From Pseudomonas sessilinigenes (GTDB taxonomy: Bacteria > Pseudomonadota > Gammaproteobacteria > Pseudomonadales > Pseudomonadaceae): a DNA stretch of 64,000 bases. The stretch covers positions 3,348,001 to 3,412,000 of the forward strand of contig NZ_CP027706.1 of the NCBI RefSeq assembly GCF_003850565.1. The letters run 5' to 3'. Numbering within the stretch: the first letter of the stretch is position 1; the number at the start of each line of letters is the position of its first letter. Position numbers and translations under genes: made by a program. Shown in pieces: positions 48,258 through 57,308 of this stretch. The notes beneath the pieces were generated by a model. It had not been told where the DNA came from. It ran no database searches and was given only the letters and a program-made list of their open reading frames with translations.

Positions 48258-48784
48258 GGACGCTGCTCCCACTGAGGTATGGCCTGGCCAGGTAGTGCTG
48301 TCGGGACCGCGGACACACCTGTTGGAGCTTGGTTGGAGAAGCCCAACTGGTAGCGCTTTCCTTTGCGCTCTACGGTTACTCCATCCAGGGAGACTTGGAC
48401 CACCCGGTACCCACCAGGGATTTCCCTGCCGGCCGTAGTATCGAGCTCAATGCCTCCAGCAAATAGCAACGTTGCCTGCAGCTTCTTGGACGATCCGGAA
48501 ATGGTCCGAACGACTGGTAGAGCTGGCTCGCCGGGCTCGCGAAGTATTGGCGTTGGCTGCGATGTCAGCCCTTCAAGCCCACCTACTGCAGTAGACGAGG
48601 TGGTCACAGCTGCGCCGATATCTCTTTCAGCTTTGGCACGCTCGGCCTGGGCTCTGTACAGAATCGTTTCGCTTTGTACCTTGCCGAGTTCACCCACGTT
48701 GATCCCAGAGAGATCGGGTGGAGATGCGGTCGCGTAAGAGCTGGCCAGGGCAAGCAAGCCAAGTAGCCATGAGTCATTTCGCAT
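48254..48784 (-). CDS. pilP: PilP thin-pilus periplasmic protein
   Basis: A 176-residue exported protein (signal MRNDSWLLGLLALASSYATA). A helical part (LSGINVGELGKVQSETILYRAQAERAKAERDI) is followed by a small beta domain (VRTISGSSKKLQATLLFAGG; VVQVSLDGVTVERKGKRYQLGF), the pattern of R64-type PilP. Such proteins link the inner-membrane platform to the secretin. The start 48784 overlaps the end of pilO by 11 bp and is the first ATG before the signal peptide. Confidence 0.86.
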   Translation of the reverse strand: MRNDSWLLGLLALASSYATASPPDLSGINVGELGKVQSETILYRAQAERAKAERDIGAAVTTSSTAVGGLEGLTSQPTPILREPGEPALPVVRTISGSSKKLQATLLFAGGIELDTTAGREIPGGYRVVQVSLDGVTVERKGKRYQLGFSNQAPTGVSAVPTALPGQAIPQWEQRP

Positions 48785-50108
48785 AGAGATCTCCTTTGAC
48801 AGACCATATGAGGTGGCCAGCTTTGTATTCGGTCTTGATTTCGCGCAGCCGTAGCCCCTGGCTGGGCGCATCTCCGAGTGCGTCGTATGGAAGAACGCCG
48901 CTCACAACATCAAGCTGAAATTGCTTCCACTGCGGAGGTGGTGGAGGAGGGGGAGCAGGCTGCCCTGGAAGCGTCGGTTGTTGAGGCACAACGACAGGCA
49001 CTTCTTTAAGCTTGGGTTCTTGTGAGAAGCGATGCAGCCAGGTTGAGAGGTCTGCAAGCGCGTCTATGGCGTCGATCAGAGGCTCATCGCCTGCAGCCGG
49101 CAGTGAAAGGCTGAACTGAAGGGTGGTTGAGTTACCTTCATCAAAGAACGCGGGGTGATCAGAGAAATATCCTTTGCTCGCATTGATGAGTTCTGCAGCG
49201 GTGCTGTTACCCGTCCGTTTGTAAGATGCTAGGACTTGATTCCCATCGCACTGGGCATCAGCGAAGGACCAGCCGGAGATGTTCAGCGGCAGTTGGTACA
49301 GCACTTCGCTGCAACCCTGGATGAACGTTGTGACGGACGGCAGTGTTGCCCAAGGGTGATCGAGGGCCTGAGCTGGCTGTTGCGTCCCAGTCTCGGCTTG
49401 GAGTTTCTCCAGATCTGCCAGACGACGCTTCTCTGCTTCGATCAGTGCTTCTTGAGCGATCCTTTGCTTGTGAGCATTCCACTGCAACCAGCCGATGAAG
49501 GCCCCGCCGATCAGCAGGCCGATAATGCTCAGTTGCACTATCTCTGCTTTGGAGAGGCCGAACACCAGTGGCCTGAGGCGATACTCGCGCTTGAGCTTTG
49601 AGGGGTGTAGTAACTCCTCGACGTCTAGAGGAGTACCACCCATGCCGAACTCTGTTGGCAGATACCAGGCTTCGAACTCAATGCCACGACTGCGTTGCTG
49701 AGAGACTCGCTTGCGAACTTCCGCCTCAGTACCCATGACGTCGCAACCCGGGATGACGCCTCCGTCATGCACCGCGACGACAGCGAAGCGATCATCCTCA
49801 TCTGACACACGCCAGGCTGCTACCCATGACTCGCCCAGCTGGCCTGCCAAGGTGGAGGCCAGTGAGTACATTCCTTTCGTCACACCATCGTTTCGGGAGA
49901 CGAAACCCGCTTGGATAGTCCGCGTAGATCGTCGAATGGTGACGATGTCGAGCTGGTTTTCCTTGCCGAATTGCCGGGCTTCTTTCATGTAGCCGGTGAC
50001 ACTATCTAGCGGCTGCCAGCGGAGTCCGGTCACGAATGTGTAGCCGCCGTGTGACAGCAGCTGTACTCGGGATCTGGTTGTCTTCGGCGCAGGGGCTTCT
50101 GAGCTCAT
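48774..50108 (-). CDS. pilO: PilO thin-pilus assembly protein
   Basis: A 444-residue protein, R64 PilO type: a cytoplasmic N-terminal domain (RVQLLSHGGYTFVTGLRWQPL; SWVAAWRVSDEDDRFAVVAVHDG), one membrane helix (IVQLSIIGLLIGGAFIGWLQW) at about 195-215, a coiled coil (AQEALIEAEKRRLADLEKLQ) and a periplasmic domain. The Pro-rich stretch QPAPPPPPPPQWKQF lies near the end. The start 50108 (MSSEAPAP) has aaggg upstream. It lies 10 bp after pilN and overlaps pilP. Confidence 0.88.
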   Translation of the reverse strand: MSSEAPAPKTTRSRVQLLSHGGYTFVTGLRWQPLDSVTGYMKEARQFGKENQLDIVTIRRSTRTIQAGFVSRNDGVTKGMYSLASTLAGQLGESWVAAWRVSDEDDRFAVVAVHDGGVIPGCDVMGTEAEVRKRVSQQRSRGIEFEAWYLPTEFGMGGTPLDVEELLHPSKLKREYRLRPLVFGLSKAEIVQLSIIGLLIGGAFIGWLQWNAHKQRIAQEALIEAEKRRLADLEKLQAETGTQQPAQALDHPWATLPSVTTFIQGCSEVLYQLPLNISGWSFADAQCDGNQVLASYKRTGNSTAAELINASKGYFSDHPAFFDEGNSTTLQFSLSLPAAGDEPLIDAIDALADLSTWLHRFSQEPKLKEVPVVVPQQPTLPGQPAPPPPPPPQWKQFQLDVVSGVLPYDALGDAPSQGLRLREIKTEYKAGHLIWSVKGDLYAK

Positions 50109-50118
50109 GATCAGGCCC

Positions 50119-51960
50119 TTACAACGTATGGCAGGCACGCATAGGAGGCCTGCAGAAGGTTGAGGGGACGGTATTGATAGCCTGAGCTGTGACAGGAACC
50201 GGTGAAGGCTGGCTTTGGGTACTGGCGCCTAAGTCGTCAGGCAGCACCACAGGTGTCACCAGGACAACGAGAGCCGAATGATCGCTACTGCGTGTGCGGC
50301 TGCCACCCAGGCCGAAGAAACTTGCATCACCAACCCCTGTTTTGTTGGCGTTCTCGGTGTTCTCTTCGAAGCCTGTGAGAACCAGCGTCTGACCTGAGCG
50401 CAGTAGGACCTTGGGCGCTGCGTTCTTGGTGTCGAAGTCAGCAGTTTGGACACTGGAACCATTGCTGGTGAACGTCGTGAACGTTGGCTTGCTGCTCATG
50501 CTGATGCTGATCATCAGCAACATGTTGTCTCGGTCGATGATCTTCGGCAGCAGCATCATGTTGAAGCCACTGGTGATTGTTGCAGGCGTGAGAGAGGTGC
50601 TGGATCCGACCGATGCCGTGGTGGTGGTAGAGCTGGAGGCCACGTAACTTTTTACGTTGCCAATTTGGATAGGCGCCGGCTGTAGATTCAGGGTGGTGAT
50701 GGAAGGCGAGCGAACGTCCGAGATCCGGCCCTGTTCTGAAAGGGCCTGGATTACGGCGCTGGAGCCGGCCCAAGGCGAACTGGACGTGTCGAGGATACTT
50801 ACAGAGCCGGAGATGGCATCGGTACTGATACCGGCGACCTTATTGGCGAGAGAGAGCCCCCACTTTCCTGAGACCGACTTGTAGACGGCTTTCCAGTTGA
50901 CAGCGGTCTGGTCGCGATCGGTGAAGTTGACTTCGAAGATCTTGACGTTGAACAGCACCTGCCTGGTGATGTTTCGGTTTGTACTCTGCAGGTAGCTTGC
51001 GATGCGGTTGAGGACCTCAGGACGGTCACTTACGGTCAGCGTACCAGTCGAGCGCGAGAGGAAAATCCGCCCAGCAGGCTGGGTGCTGAGCATGGCTTTG
51101 ATGTTGTTCTCGATGTCGCTGAGCAGCGATGTCTTGATCTGAACCGTTGTGCTTTGATTACTGCCGGAGTCTCCCGATGCTCCAGTGCCAGACGAAGTGC
51201 CACTGGATCCGTTAGACCCACTCCCTGTCGAGGTGATCAACCCGGACTTGACGACACTTTCGATGACCTGGTCGTCACCAAAGGCCCAGACGTCGAAGGT
51301 CCTGGTGTCGAAGTAGGTGATTCGAGCCCCCTGCAGCTGGGGGTCGTAGTGCCAGGAAAGGCCCAAGCGAGACGTGACCTGGTTCAACAGTGCTGAGACT
51401 AGGCCGGAGAACTTGATTCCACTGATCAGGCCAGGTGTACCCGATAGCAACTCACTCTCCAAGCTTCTTGCGCCGCTAGGAAGGCTGCCTGCCAGCCCGG
51501 TAGGCATCAGCGCAGCCAAGTTATCCGGATTGCTCATGTTGACGGCAGGAGGAGCCGCAGCGGCGCCGCTGTTGCCGGGGCGGGAGGACAAGATGGATGG
51601 GTTTAGTGCATCGGGTGCGACAACCACCGGCAGGCCGGTTTCTCGCGTGATGAACTGAGCGACTTCAGAGAGAGAAACCGCCGAAGCCGGTCGATAGGCA
51701 ATGTCCCTGTCGAGATTCAGAGGGAGACCACGCTTGGTCACCAGTGGTTGGGTCGACACCCAGGGTTTTTCACTGAAAATGACGGTATCTCGAGCGGGCT
51801 CGGGCTGCTGGTTTTGGAGGTAGCCGTTGTACTGGCGAGCGGTTGACGCCTCGTTCTCTGCGCGACTCGCGGAGTCGTTCACGCGCTGCACGGCGCAGCT
51901 GCTGATCAGGGGTAAGGTCACAAGGACCGCGGCCCAGCGAAACCGGAACAATGGAGTCAT
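50119..51960 (-). CDS. pilN: PilN outer-membrane secretin lipoprotein
   Basis: A 613-residue secretin. Signal MTPLFRFRWAAVLVTLPLISSC ends in a lipobox (LISSC), so it is a lipoprotein like R64 PilN. N-terminal domains (SLSEVAQFITRETGLPVVVAPDAL) are followed by a Gly/Ser-rich linker (about 240-265). The secretin domain comes next (VLFNVKIFEVNFTDRD; VRSPSITTLNLQPAPIQIG; MMLLPKIIDRDNMLLMISI; VLRSGQTLVLTGFE) and forms the pore through which the pilus exits. It overlaps pilL by 4 bp. Confidence 0.92.
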   Translation of the reverse strand: MTPLFRFRWAAVLVTLPLISSCAVQRVNDSASRAENEASTARQYNGYLQNQQPEPARDTVIFSEKPWVSTQPLVTKRGLPLNLDRDIAYRPASAVSLSEVAQFITRETGLPVVVAPDALNPSILSSRPGNSGAAAAPPAVNMSNPDNLAALMPTGLAGSLPSGARSLESELLSGTPGLISGIKFSGLVSALLNQVTSRLGLSWHYDPQLQGARITYFDTRTFDVWAFGDDQVIESVVKSGLITSTGSGSNGSSGTSSGTGASGDSGSNQSTTVQIKTSLLSDIENNIKAMLSTQPAGRIFLSRSTGTLTVSDRPEVLNRIASYLQSTNRNITRQVLFNVKIFEVNFTDRDQTAVNWKAVYKSVSGKWGLSLANKVAGISTDAISGSVSILDTSSSPWAGSSAVIQALSEQGRISDVRSPSITTLNLQPAPIQIGNVKSYVASSSTTTTASVGSSTSLTPATITSGFNMMLLPKIIDRDNMLLMISISMSSKPTFTTFTSNGSSVQTADFDTKNAAPKVLLRSGQTLVLTGFEENTENANKTGVGDASFFGLGGSRTRSSDHSALVVLVTPVVLPDDLGASTQSQPSPVPVTAQAINTVPSTFCRPPMRACHTL

Positions 51961-53102
51961 TTTTTCTTTCTCTCAGCGATATGTATGAGCCGCTGTGCAG
52001 CGCTGCCATCGACTACGAATGAGCGCGGCGCTTTGTCGTAGAGGGGGAACACCTGCTTGATTGCTTCTTCGAACGAGCCTTCAAAGCGCAATGGAGCAGC
52101 AATGGGGTAGTCCAGGTCCTCCGGCTCCCACAGCAACGTCCAGTTGGCCTTCTGTGCCCAGGCCTCAACGCTCTGGCGAAGAGTTGATCCGGTACTGGCC
52201 GTCCAGATCTCCGGCAGAGGCTTCGCTGGCACGGGTGCCGGCTTTGGGATGGGGGACTGTTGAGGCGCAGTGGTAACTGCAGGGGCGGCCTTCTTCGAAG
52301 CCTCTGCAGAGGAACTGGCGAGTGATGTAACTGGTGCAGCACTGGAGCTCGGAGCCGCGCTGGGCACCGCTTTAGGGATAGTAGGGCCGTCCTTGGCGGA
52401 TACCACTGGGGAAAGCGTTTGGGTGGTGGCGGATGATCCCTGCACATCCGTTGGCGTTACAGCTGTGATTGCCGAGGCGGAAGGCACGGCGGTTACAACA
52501 ACGGCACTGGCCTTGTCAGCAGATGGAGGCGCCGGGGGCAGTGTGGTTGGCGACTTAGCGGCATAGAGCTGCGCAGATGAGGCGACCGGATCTGGTAGCT
52601 GGTATCCCGGGCGCAGTACAAAGCAGACCTGCCGATTCACCTCATCGACTTTAACCTGCCAGGCAGGGCCGGCCAGAACCTGCAGCGTATTGCGCAAGGT
52701 CATAGGCCCAAGCTTGTACTGGGCCGCTGGAAGAGGGCGGGTGTACAGGATGTCGACGTGAGGCGTGCTCGGTGAGCAGAGCGTGTAACCCGACCGGTCC
52801 ACGACGTAGAGCATGGCATCTCGAATGCTTGGGCTCATCCCTGAGGGGATAGTCACGTCGATGATCTGGGCCATGAGGTCCCGTTGGCTGGAACCAGGTT
52901 CGGTACTGACCAGGGTGTAGCGGCCGTACCGAACAACGGGTTCTTTCGCTGGAACAGCACCATTGGGATACAGGTCCGGAGACAGCCACTCAGGATTGCG
53001 ACTGCTATCGAACGCGGATGTCGGCTTGGGTGATTCAGCCTTTTGGCTCGCACAGCCTGCGATGAGTGCGACAAGCGAGAGAGTGGTCAACTGCCTGATC
53101 AT
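51957..53102 (-). CDS. pilL: PilL thin-pilus lipoprotein with TcpQ-like C-terminus
   Basis: A 381-residue lipoprotein (signal MIRQLTTLSLVALIAGC, lipobox IAGC). The N-terminal PilL domain (PVVRYGRYTLVSTEPGSSQR, DLMAQIIDVTIPSGM, SIRDAMLYVVDRSGY) matches TIGR03748. A long Ala/Pro/Ser/Val-rich linker (about 175-300) leads to a TcpQ-type domain (STLRQSVEAWAQKANWTLLW; FEGSFEEAIKQVFPLYDKA). It probably guides the secretin PilN. It is the first gene of the pil operon; aaaggggg lies 5 bp before ATG 53102. Confidence 0.9.
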   Translation of the reverse strand: MIRQLTTLSLVALIAGCASQKAESPKPTSAFDSSRNPEWLSPDLYPNGAVPAKEPVVRYGRYTLVSTEPGSSQRDLMAQIIDVTIPSGMSPSIRDAMLYVVDRSGYTLCSPSTPHVDILYTRPLPAAQYKLGPMTLRNTLQVLAGPAWQVKVDEVNRQVCFVLRPGYQLPDPVASSAQLYAAKSPTTLPPAPPSADKASAVVVTAVPSASAITAVTPTDVQGSSATTQTLSPVVSAKDGPTIPKAVPSAAPSSSAAPVTSLASSSAEASKKAAPAVTTAPQQSPIPKPAPVPAKPLPEIWTASTGSTLRQSVEAWAQKANWTLLWEPEDLDYPIAAPLRFEGSFEEAIKQVFPLYDKAPRSFVVDGSAAQRLIHIAERKKK

Positions 53103-53240
53103 TTAGACCCCCTTTAATGATGGGGGCCACGATGACAGTCGAAAAACTATGGCGCAGTAGGAAATGATTTATGGAGTGGGCTGTGATTTTTTAGAGCTAG
53201 GTCGAGTGGCTTTGGAAGACAGTCTCCATGAGAACTTAGG

Positions 53241-53268
53241 TGACTCAGGATTATTAGTTTCTGAGTCA
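53241..53268. promoter_or_regulatory. Inverted repeat upstream of the pil operon
   Basis: tgactcag (53241-53248) and ctgagtca (53261-53268) form a perfect 8-bp dyad with a 12-bp AT-rich spacer, 139 bp before pilL and 68 bp past the end of the MFS gene. It could be the operator of the pil promoter or, less likely, a terminator for the MFS gene. Confidence 0.45.
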
Positions 53269-53335
53269 ATTCAATGCGCCTGGGGATGATCAGGACCACA
53301 TTCGGTATGTCTGAGATAAAAAGCTCAATATTTAA

Positions 53336-54556
53336 TTAAGTTGTTTGAGACTCTGTGTTTTCGAGACGCTTTGAGAAGTGTTGAAAATAGATGGCTATTA
53401 TTGTTGCGAATACCATTAATGCGGATGCTAAGATAAAAGGAGATGCTCGGCTGAATGATGAAATAAGTAAGCTCCCTAAAGCGGGGCCTAGCACAATGCA
53501 GAGCATCTGAAGGCTTCTGAATGATGCTGATATTCTTCCTAGTTTAGCTGCGGGGCAAAGATTTTGGAGTATGACATTGGACGATATCATCAACAATTCG
53601 TAACCGAATCCATTCACAAACCAAAAAATTATTAGATAAGAAGGGTGAATGACAGGGGCGAAGTATAAGGTAATACATGCTGCTAAAATAGCTAGGCTAA
53701 AAAGGGTTAGGCCAAGGGTTCGAAGCTTTATTTCATTAAGCTTTATAAGTTTTATCTTAACCCCGATGGCCGCGAATACAGCTCCAGCTGCTGTCGAAGA
53801 TACTACCAAAGAAAACACAACAGCTGGGAATTGAAGAGATGTTATGAGTGATGCAAGATGAGGGTCATAGCAAGCTAGAGCAAGTGATGTCAGTAACGAG
53901 TAGAAAAAACCTATTTTTAACTGGAAATCTAAAGAGCGAAATATCTTAGCTCCCTCTGAAAGGTCAATGAAAACAGCTTTAATAGTAAGCTTGTCGTTTG
54001 CTGGAGCTGGCTCTAATCTGGACCATATGTGTTTAAGAAAAGGTATGGTCGTGAGTAGTAGTACAGCTGAAACCAAAAAAATTGATTGCGTTGGAAGCCA
54101 AAGTGTGAGGACCCCAGCTAAAAGTGGGGTGGAGATTTTAGTGATCTGGTCAAGTAGGCTTGAATAACTAAAGAAATCCGTTCTAGAGTCTGCTGAGATC
54201 AATTGTTTTATTGATATTGAAATCGTTGGAAAATATAACATGTTAGAAAGGCCTTTGAGTATGGCCATTATTAAAAACCATTCGAAACTAGGTGCTAGAA
54301 AAAAACCTAATGTAGTGACGAATCGTAAAGAAATTCCTGCAAGCAAGCTGGTCTTAATATGTATGCGATCAAGAATAACACCGGCTATAGGTCCTAAAAA
54401 TAACGAGGCTGAACCTAATGAAAAAGCGAGAGTTGCTATTTCATATGGTTGAGAGTTCCATAAATAAATAGGGACCAAAAAAATAAGGAAGAAATCAATC
54501 CAGAGAGAGAGAGAGGAAAGGGCATTTATGGTTAGGAGTGCTCTCATGTTGTTCAT
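53336..54556 (-). CDS. MFS exporter of cargo 2
   Basis: A 406-residue major-facilitator protein with about 12 hydrophobic helices and the motif GPIAGVILDRIHIKTSLLAG (about 54-73), the loop 2-3 signature of drug/product exporters of the EntS/MefA type. The start 54556 is 2 bp after the carbamoyltransferase stop, so it is the last gene of that operon. It most likely exports the product of the peptide-SagB-carbamoyltransferase pathway and may give self-protection. AT-rich codon use matches the other cargo 2 genes and not the pil genes next door. Confidence 0.88.
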   Translation of the reverse strand: MNNMRALLTINALSSLSLWIDFFLIFLVPIYLWNSQPYEIATLAFSLGSASLFLGPIAGVILDRIHIKTSLLAGISLRFVTTLGFFLAPSFEWFLIMAILKGLSNMLYFPTISISIKQLISADSRTDFFSYSSLLDQITKISTPLLAGVLTLWLPTQSIFLVSAVLLLTTIPFLKHIWSRLEPAPANDKLTIKAVFIDLSEGAKIFRSLDFQLKIGFFYSLLTSLALACYDPHLASLITSLQFPAVVFSLVVSSTAAGAVFAAIGVKIKLIKLNEIKLRTLGLTLFSLAILAACITLYFAPVIHPSYLIIFWFVNGFGYELLMISSNVILQNLCPAAKLGRISASFRSLQMLCIVLGPALGSLLISSFSRASPFILASALMVFATIIAIYFQHFSKRLENTESQTT

Positions 54557-54558
54557 AT

Positions 54559-56166
54559 TTATGCTTCTGTCTTCAGATAAATATCGCTCTCGAATACGAA
54601 CCCATCTAGTTCATTTTGTATTGCAAAGGCTCTCAGGTCTGAAAGGCTATTTATAAATCCATAGCCGTTGAAATTAAGCGACGTGTTACATAGTACAGCT
54701 ATGCCTGTCTGTTCCTTAAAGGATTTTAAAAGCTCATACATCATTGGGTTTTGATGATGTGATACAGATTGAGGTCTGGCTGAACTGTCTGCATGAGTAA
54801 CAGCTGGAATTTCAGGAGAAATTACTTTCCTAAATTCAAGCATGTAAGGAGAAGGTGATGCTGGGCTGAAATATTTTTGCATATCATCTTCACAGCAGAC
54901 AGGGGCGATGGGTCTGAATTTCTCTCTCAGCTTTATTGCATTAAGTCTATCCAAGTTATCCCTAGGGTATGGAGCTGCAATAAGTGATCGGTTGCCAAGA
55001 GCTCGGGGGCCTAATTCATAGCGTCCTTGAATCCAACCAAATATTGACCCTTTACTGAGTAAAGAGGCTAAGCGAGAAGCGTTATAAGCCTCCCGAGTGA
55101 AACCTTCCACTTTTGTAATGTCCCGCAGAGGATTTTCTCCTGAATAGGGAGACCACTTTATTTTTGCATTTCCGCTAAAGAAGAATTGGGCGTCGATAGC
55201 TGTACCTATCGCCGAACCGCTGTCATTAGTGCAGGGGGGGATAAAGACGTCTGAAAATAATTTACTCTCTATCCACTTTGTATTCCAGTCACAATTAAGG
55301 CCGCACCCGCCAGAGATAAGTAGAGGAGCGCTGCTTCTTACGTTTTTTCTCACGAAGGAAAAGAATATCTCATATAGCGCATTTGAAAAGTGTGCGACGA
55401 GAGTTGCAAAGCGTGGGCTATCGACTCCGATGTTATAGTAGGGGCTGTCTTTGAATTTATCTTTTTTAATGCATGAAAAGTTTAATGATCCATCCAAGAG
55501 CGTATTTATAATCTGTTGGCCTTCAGGGTCGATAGGCCCTTTAGAGCTGTATGCAGTTAGAGCCATAAGTTTCCCGGCATCGCTCAGCCGTATTTGGCCT
55601 GCTCCAAGGTTGAACTGTGGATCGGCAATCGCATAAAGAAATGCGAATCTATTTCCTGGGTGGTCTAAGACTTTGCCAAGCTTGGTGATTTTGATATTTT
55701 CGTCAATATAATAAAATGAGCCAAAATGACCCTCCCATAATAGAGCATAACATGGTTGCCCCTGGGGGAATGGGGACATACCATATGCGCATAATAGATG
55801 TGAACGTTCATGGGAAGAGGAAAAAAAAGTTATTTCTTTACCCAGCGATTTTTGGGTTGTTATTTGTTGGTTACCAAGTCCAGAGTACCCAGCTCCGATT
55901 GGGCTCCCGTCAGGGCTAGCTCCTTTACTCCAGCCACTCATAGCGATCACATCTGGAGTTTCATCGCAAAGTTCTAATGCTTTAATAAAAGTACTAGGGG
56001 AGGCCCAGCCATACCGGTATCCATTATCTTTTTCTGCCTCTAAAGCAAATTCCAATTTTCCATTACTAATTAAAGCTATGCTCCCATCATGGCCTTCCTT
56101 CATGCTTAGGATTCTTAATCCAGCCTTATTGTAAATTCCTTTTTGAATTAGCTCAGCTGTTTTCAT
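54559..56166 (-). CDS. NodU/CmcH-type carbamoyltransferase
   Basis: A 535-residue enzyme that would move a carbamoyl group from carbamoyl phosphate (through carbamoyl-adenylate) to a hydroxyl or similar acceptor. The N-terminal Kae1-like domain shows EGHDGSIALISNGKLEF, the metal-binding SSHERSHLLCAYG (HxxxH) and LISGGCGLNCDWN. The C-terminal domain (about 380-535) has the signature GWIQGRYELGPRALGNRS and ends with LCNTSLNFNGYGFI. The start 56166 (MKTAELIQ) has gaagg upstream; a longer frame would run far into the SagB-like gene, which it overlaps by 14 bp. The acceptor is unknown. Confidence 0.9.
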   Translation of the reverse strand: MKTAELIQKGIYNKAGLRILSMKEGHDGSIALISNGKLEFALEAEKDNGYRYGWASPSTFIKALELCDETPDVIAMSGWSKGASPDGSPIGAGYSGLGNQQITTQKSLGKEITFFSSSHERSHLLCAYGMSPFPQGQPCYALLWEGHFGSFYYIDENIKITKLGKVLDHPGNRFAFLYAIADPQFNLGAGQIRLSDAGKLMALTAYSSKGPIDPEGQQIINTLLDGSLNFSCIKKDKFKDSPYYNIGVDSPRFATLVAHFSNALYEIFFSFVRKNVRSSAPLLISGGCGLNCDWNTKWIESKLFSDVFIPPCTNDSGSAIGTAIDAQFFFSGNAKIKWSPYSGENPLRDITKVEGFTREAYNASRLASLLSKGSIFGWIQGRYELGPRALGNRSLIAAPYPRDNLDRLNAIKLREKFRPIAPVCCEDDMQKYFSPASPSPYMLEFRKVISPEIPAVTHADSSARPQSVSHHQNPMMYELLKSFKEQTGIAVLCNTSLNFNGYGFINSLSDLRAFAIQNELDGFVFESDIYLKTEA

Positions 56167-57238
56167 CGAGTAACCTTCTAACAGTTCGATCATAACCACT
56201 GCCACTACCGTGCCCAGCCCCAACAACAAAGATTACTTGTTCCTTCGGTTCAGTTAATTTAAGTAGGTTATTGATTTCTTTGTCGTGAAAATAACCGGTC
56301 AACCATGTTTGCAGCCCTAAGGCTGTTGCTAGTAGCTGAAAAGTTTGAGATAGATGTCCTATGTCCATGAGCATAGGGCGATAAGCTCTAGAGTGAGGGT
56401 ACTTCCACCACATTACGTCAAATTTTGCTACAAAAAATATGGCGAAAGCTAAGTCATCGCACCAGTGCTGGTTGCATAAAAGCGTGGATAACGGATCAAT
56501 AGGTAGGGGGGATATCTCTTCTAAATAATGTTCGTCATTAACATAGTGATAAATGCCTGGAGTGATATCTTTGACTTTTCTCACCCATACATAACCTTCA
56601 GTAGCTTGGAGTCCTCCAGCTGAAGGTGAAGTACGTCTATATCCAAAACGTTGCACACCTACAGGTGAATCGTAATGCCCTCGATCTACTGCTCCGAGTG
56701 TGCCTCCAAGTATTGTTGAAAGTGATTCAATTGAAATGGTTTCATCATAAAAGTCTCGACAAGTTTGCCTTTTAACTAGAGTGTGCCATAGACTTGCATT
56801 GATTAATTCTTGATAGTTTGGAGTTGGTAATAAATTTTTTGTTCCTCCTTTTTTTATTAAAACCTGCGGAGAGGAGGCGTGGATTGATTGGCAAAAATCC
56901 AAATAGCTTTTAGCGTATTCAATATGTTGAGAAGGTTCATAGGGGGATGGCGCGTTTGGGTGTGATGTACCAATGTGATAGATCCTTGCTAAAAAATCCC
57001 AACCCCACTCCTCCTCATTAGAAGGACCATCGGTTAATATTCCAGCCTCCGTTATTGCTTGATCTACTTTATCTTGTTTGATCTTCGAGCCTTCAGCAAA
57101 TTCAGACAGCCTCGAAAAGTCTTCTGTAGATATTTCAAATTGACGATGGTTTCTAAAATCCCAAAGATATGGCTTTCCTTGTTTAAAAAATATAAATATA
57201 TCGCTCGAAAGCCATTTCTTTATTTCATTGGTTTCCAT
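56153..57238 (-). CDS. SagB/ThcOx-family FMN oxidoreductase
   Basis: A 361-residue nitroreductase-fold protein of the SagB type. KRQTCRDFYDETISIESLSTILG and the FMN-binding RRTSPSAGGLQATEGYVWVRKV (about 175-195) lead to PGIYHYV. SRAYRPMLMDIGHLSQTFQ and ALGLQTWLTGYFHD complete the fold. The N-terminal 130 residues may bind a peptide leader. In azole-forming RiPP pathways SagB dehydrogenases oxidise azolines, but no YcaO cyclase is present here, so another oxidation is likely (for example of a peptide side chain). It lies after the small peptide gene with a hairpin between. Confidence 0.87.
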   Translation of the reverse strand: METNEIKKWLSSDIFIFFKQGKPYLWDFRNHRQFEISTEDFSRLSEFAEGSKIKQDKVDQAITEAGILTDGPSNEEEWGWDFLARIYHIGTSHPNAPSPYEPSQHIEYAKSYLDFCQSIHASSPQVLIKKGGTKNLLPTPNYQELINASLWHTLVKRQTCRDFYDETISIESLSTILGGTLGAVDRGHYDSPVGVQRFGYRRTSPSAGGLQATEGYVWVRKVKDITPGIYHYVNDEHYLEEISPLPIDPLSTLLCNQHWCDDLAFAIFFVAKFDVMWWKYPHSRAYRPMLMDIGHLSQTFQLLATALGLQTWLTGYFHDKEINNLLKLTEPKEQVIFVVGAGHGSGSGYDRTVRRLLDENS

Positions 57239-57267
57239 GGTAATGACTCACCAAAAAAGTTATAAAG

Positions 57268-57296
57268 AGGCGCCTAGCAATTGCTGCTAAGCGCCT
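57268..57296 (-). terminator. Attenuator-like hairpin between peptide and SagB-like genes
   Basis: aggcgcctagca (57268-57279) and tgctaagcgcct (57285-57296) pair over 12 bp with one mismatch and a 5-base loop. On the minus strand it follows the peptide stop by 12 bp and is followed by ctctttataactttttt. A leaky terminator here would give much more peptide message than enzyme message, as in many precursor-peptide operons. Confidence 0.72.
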
Positions 57297-57308
57297 GCTC
57301 AAGGTTTG

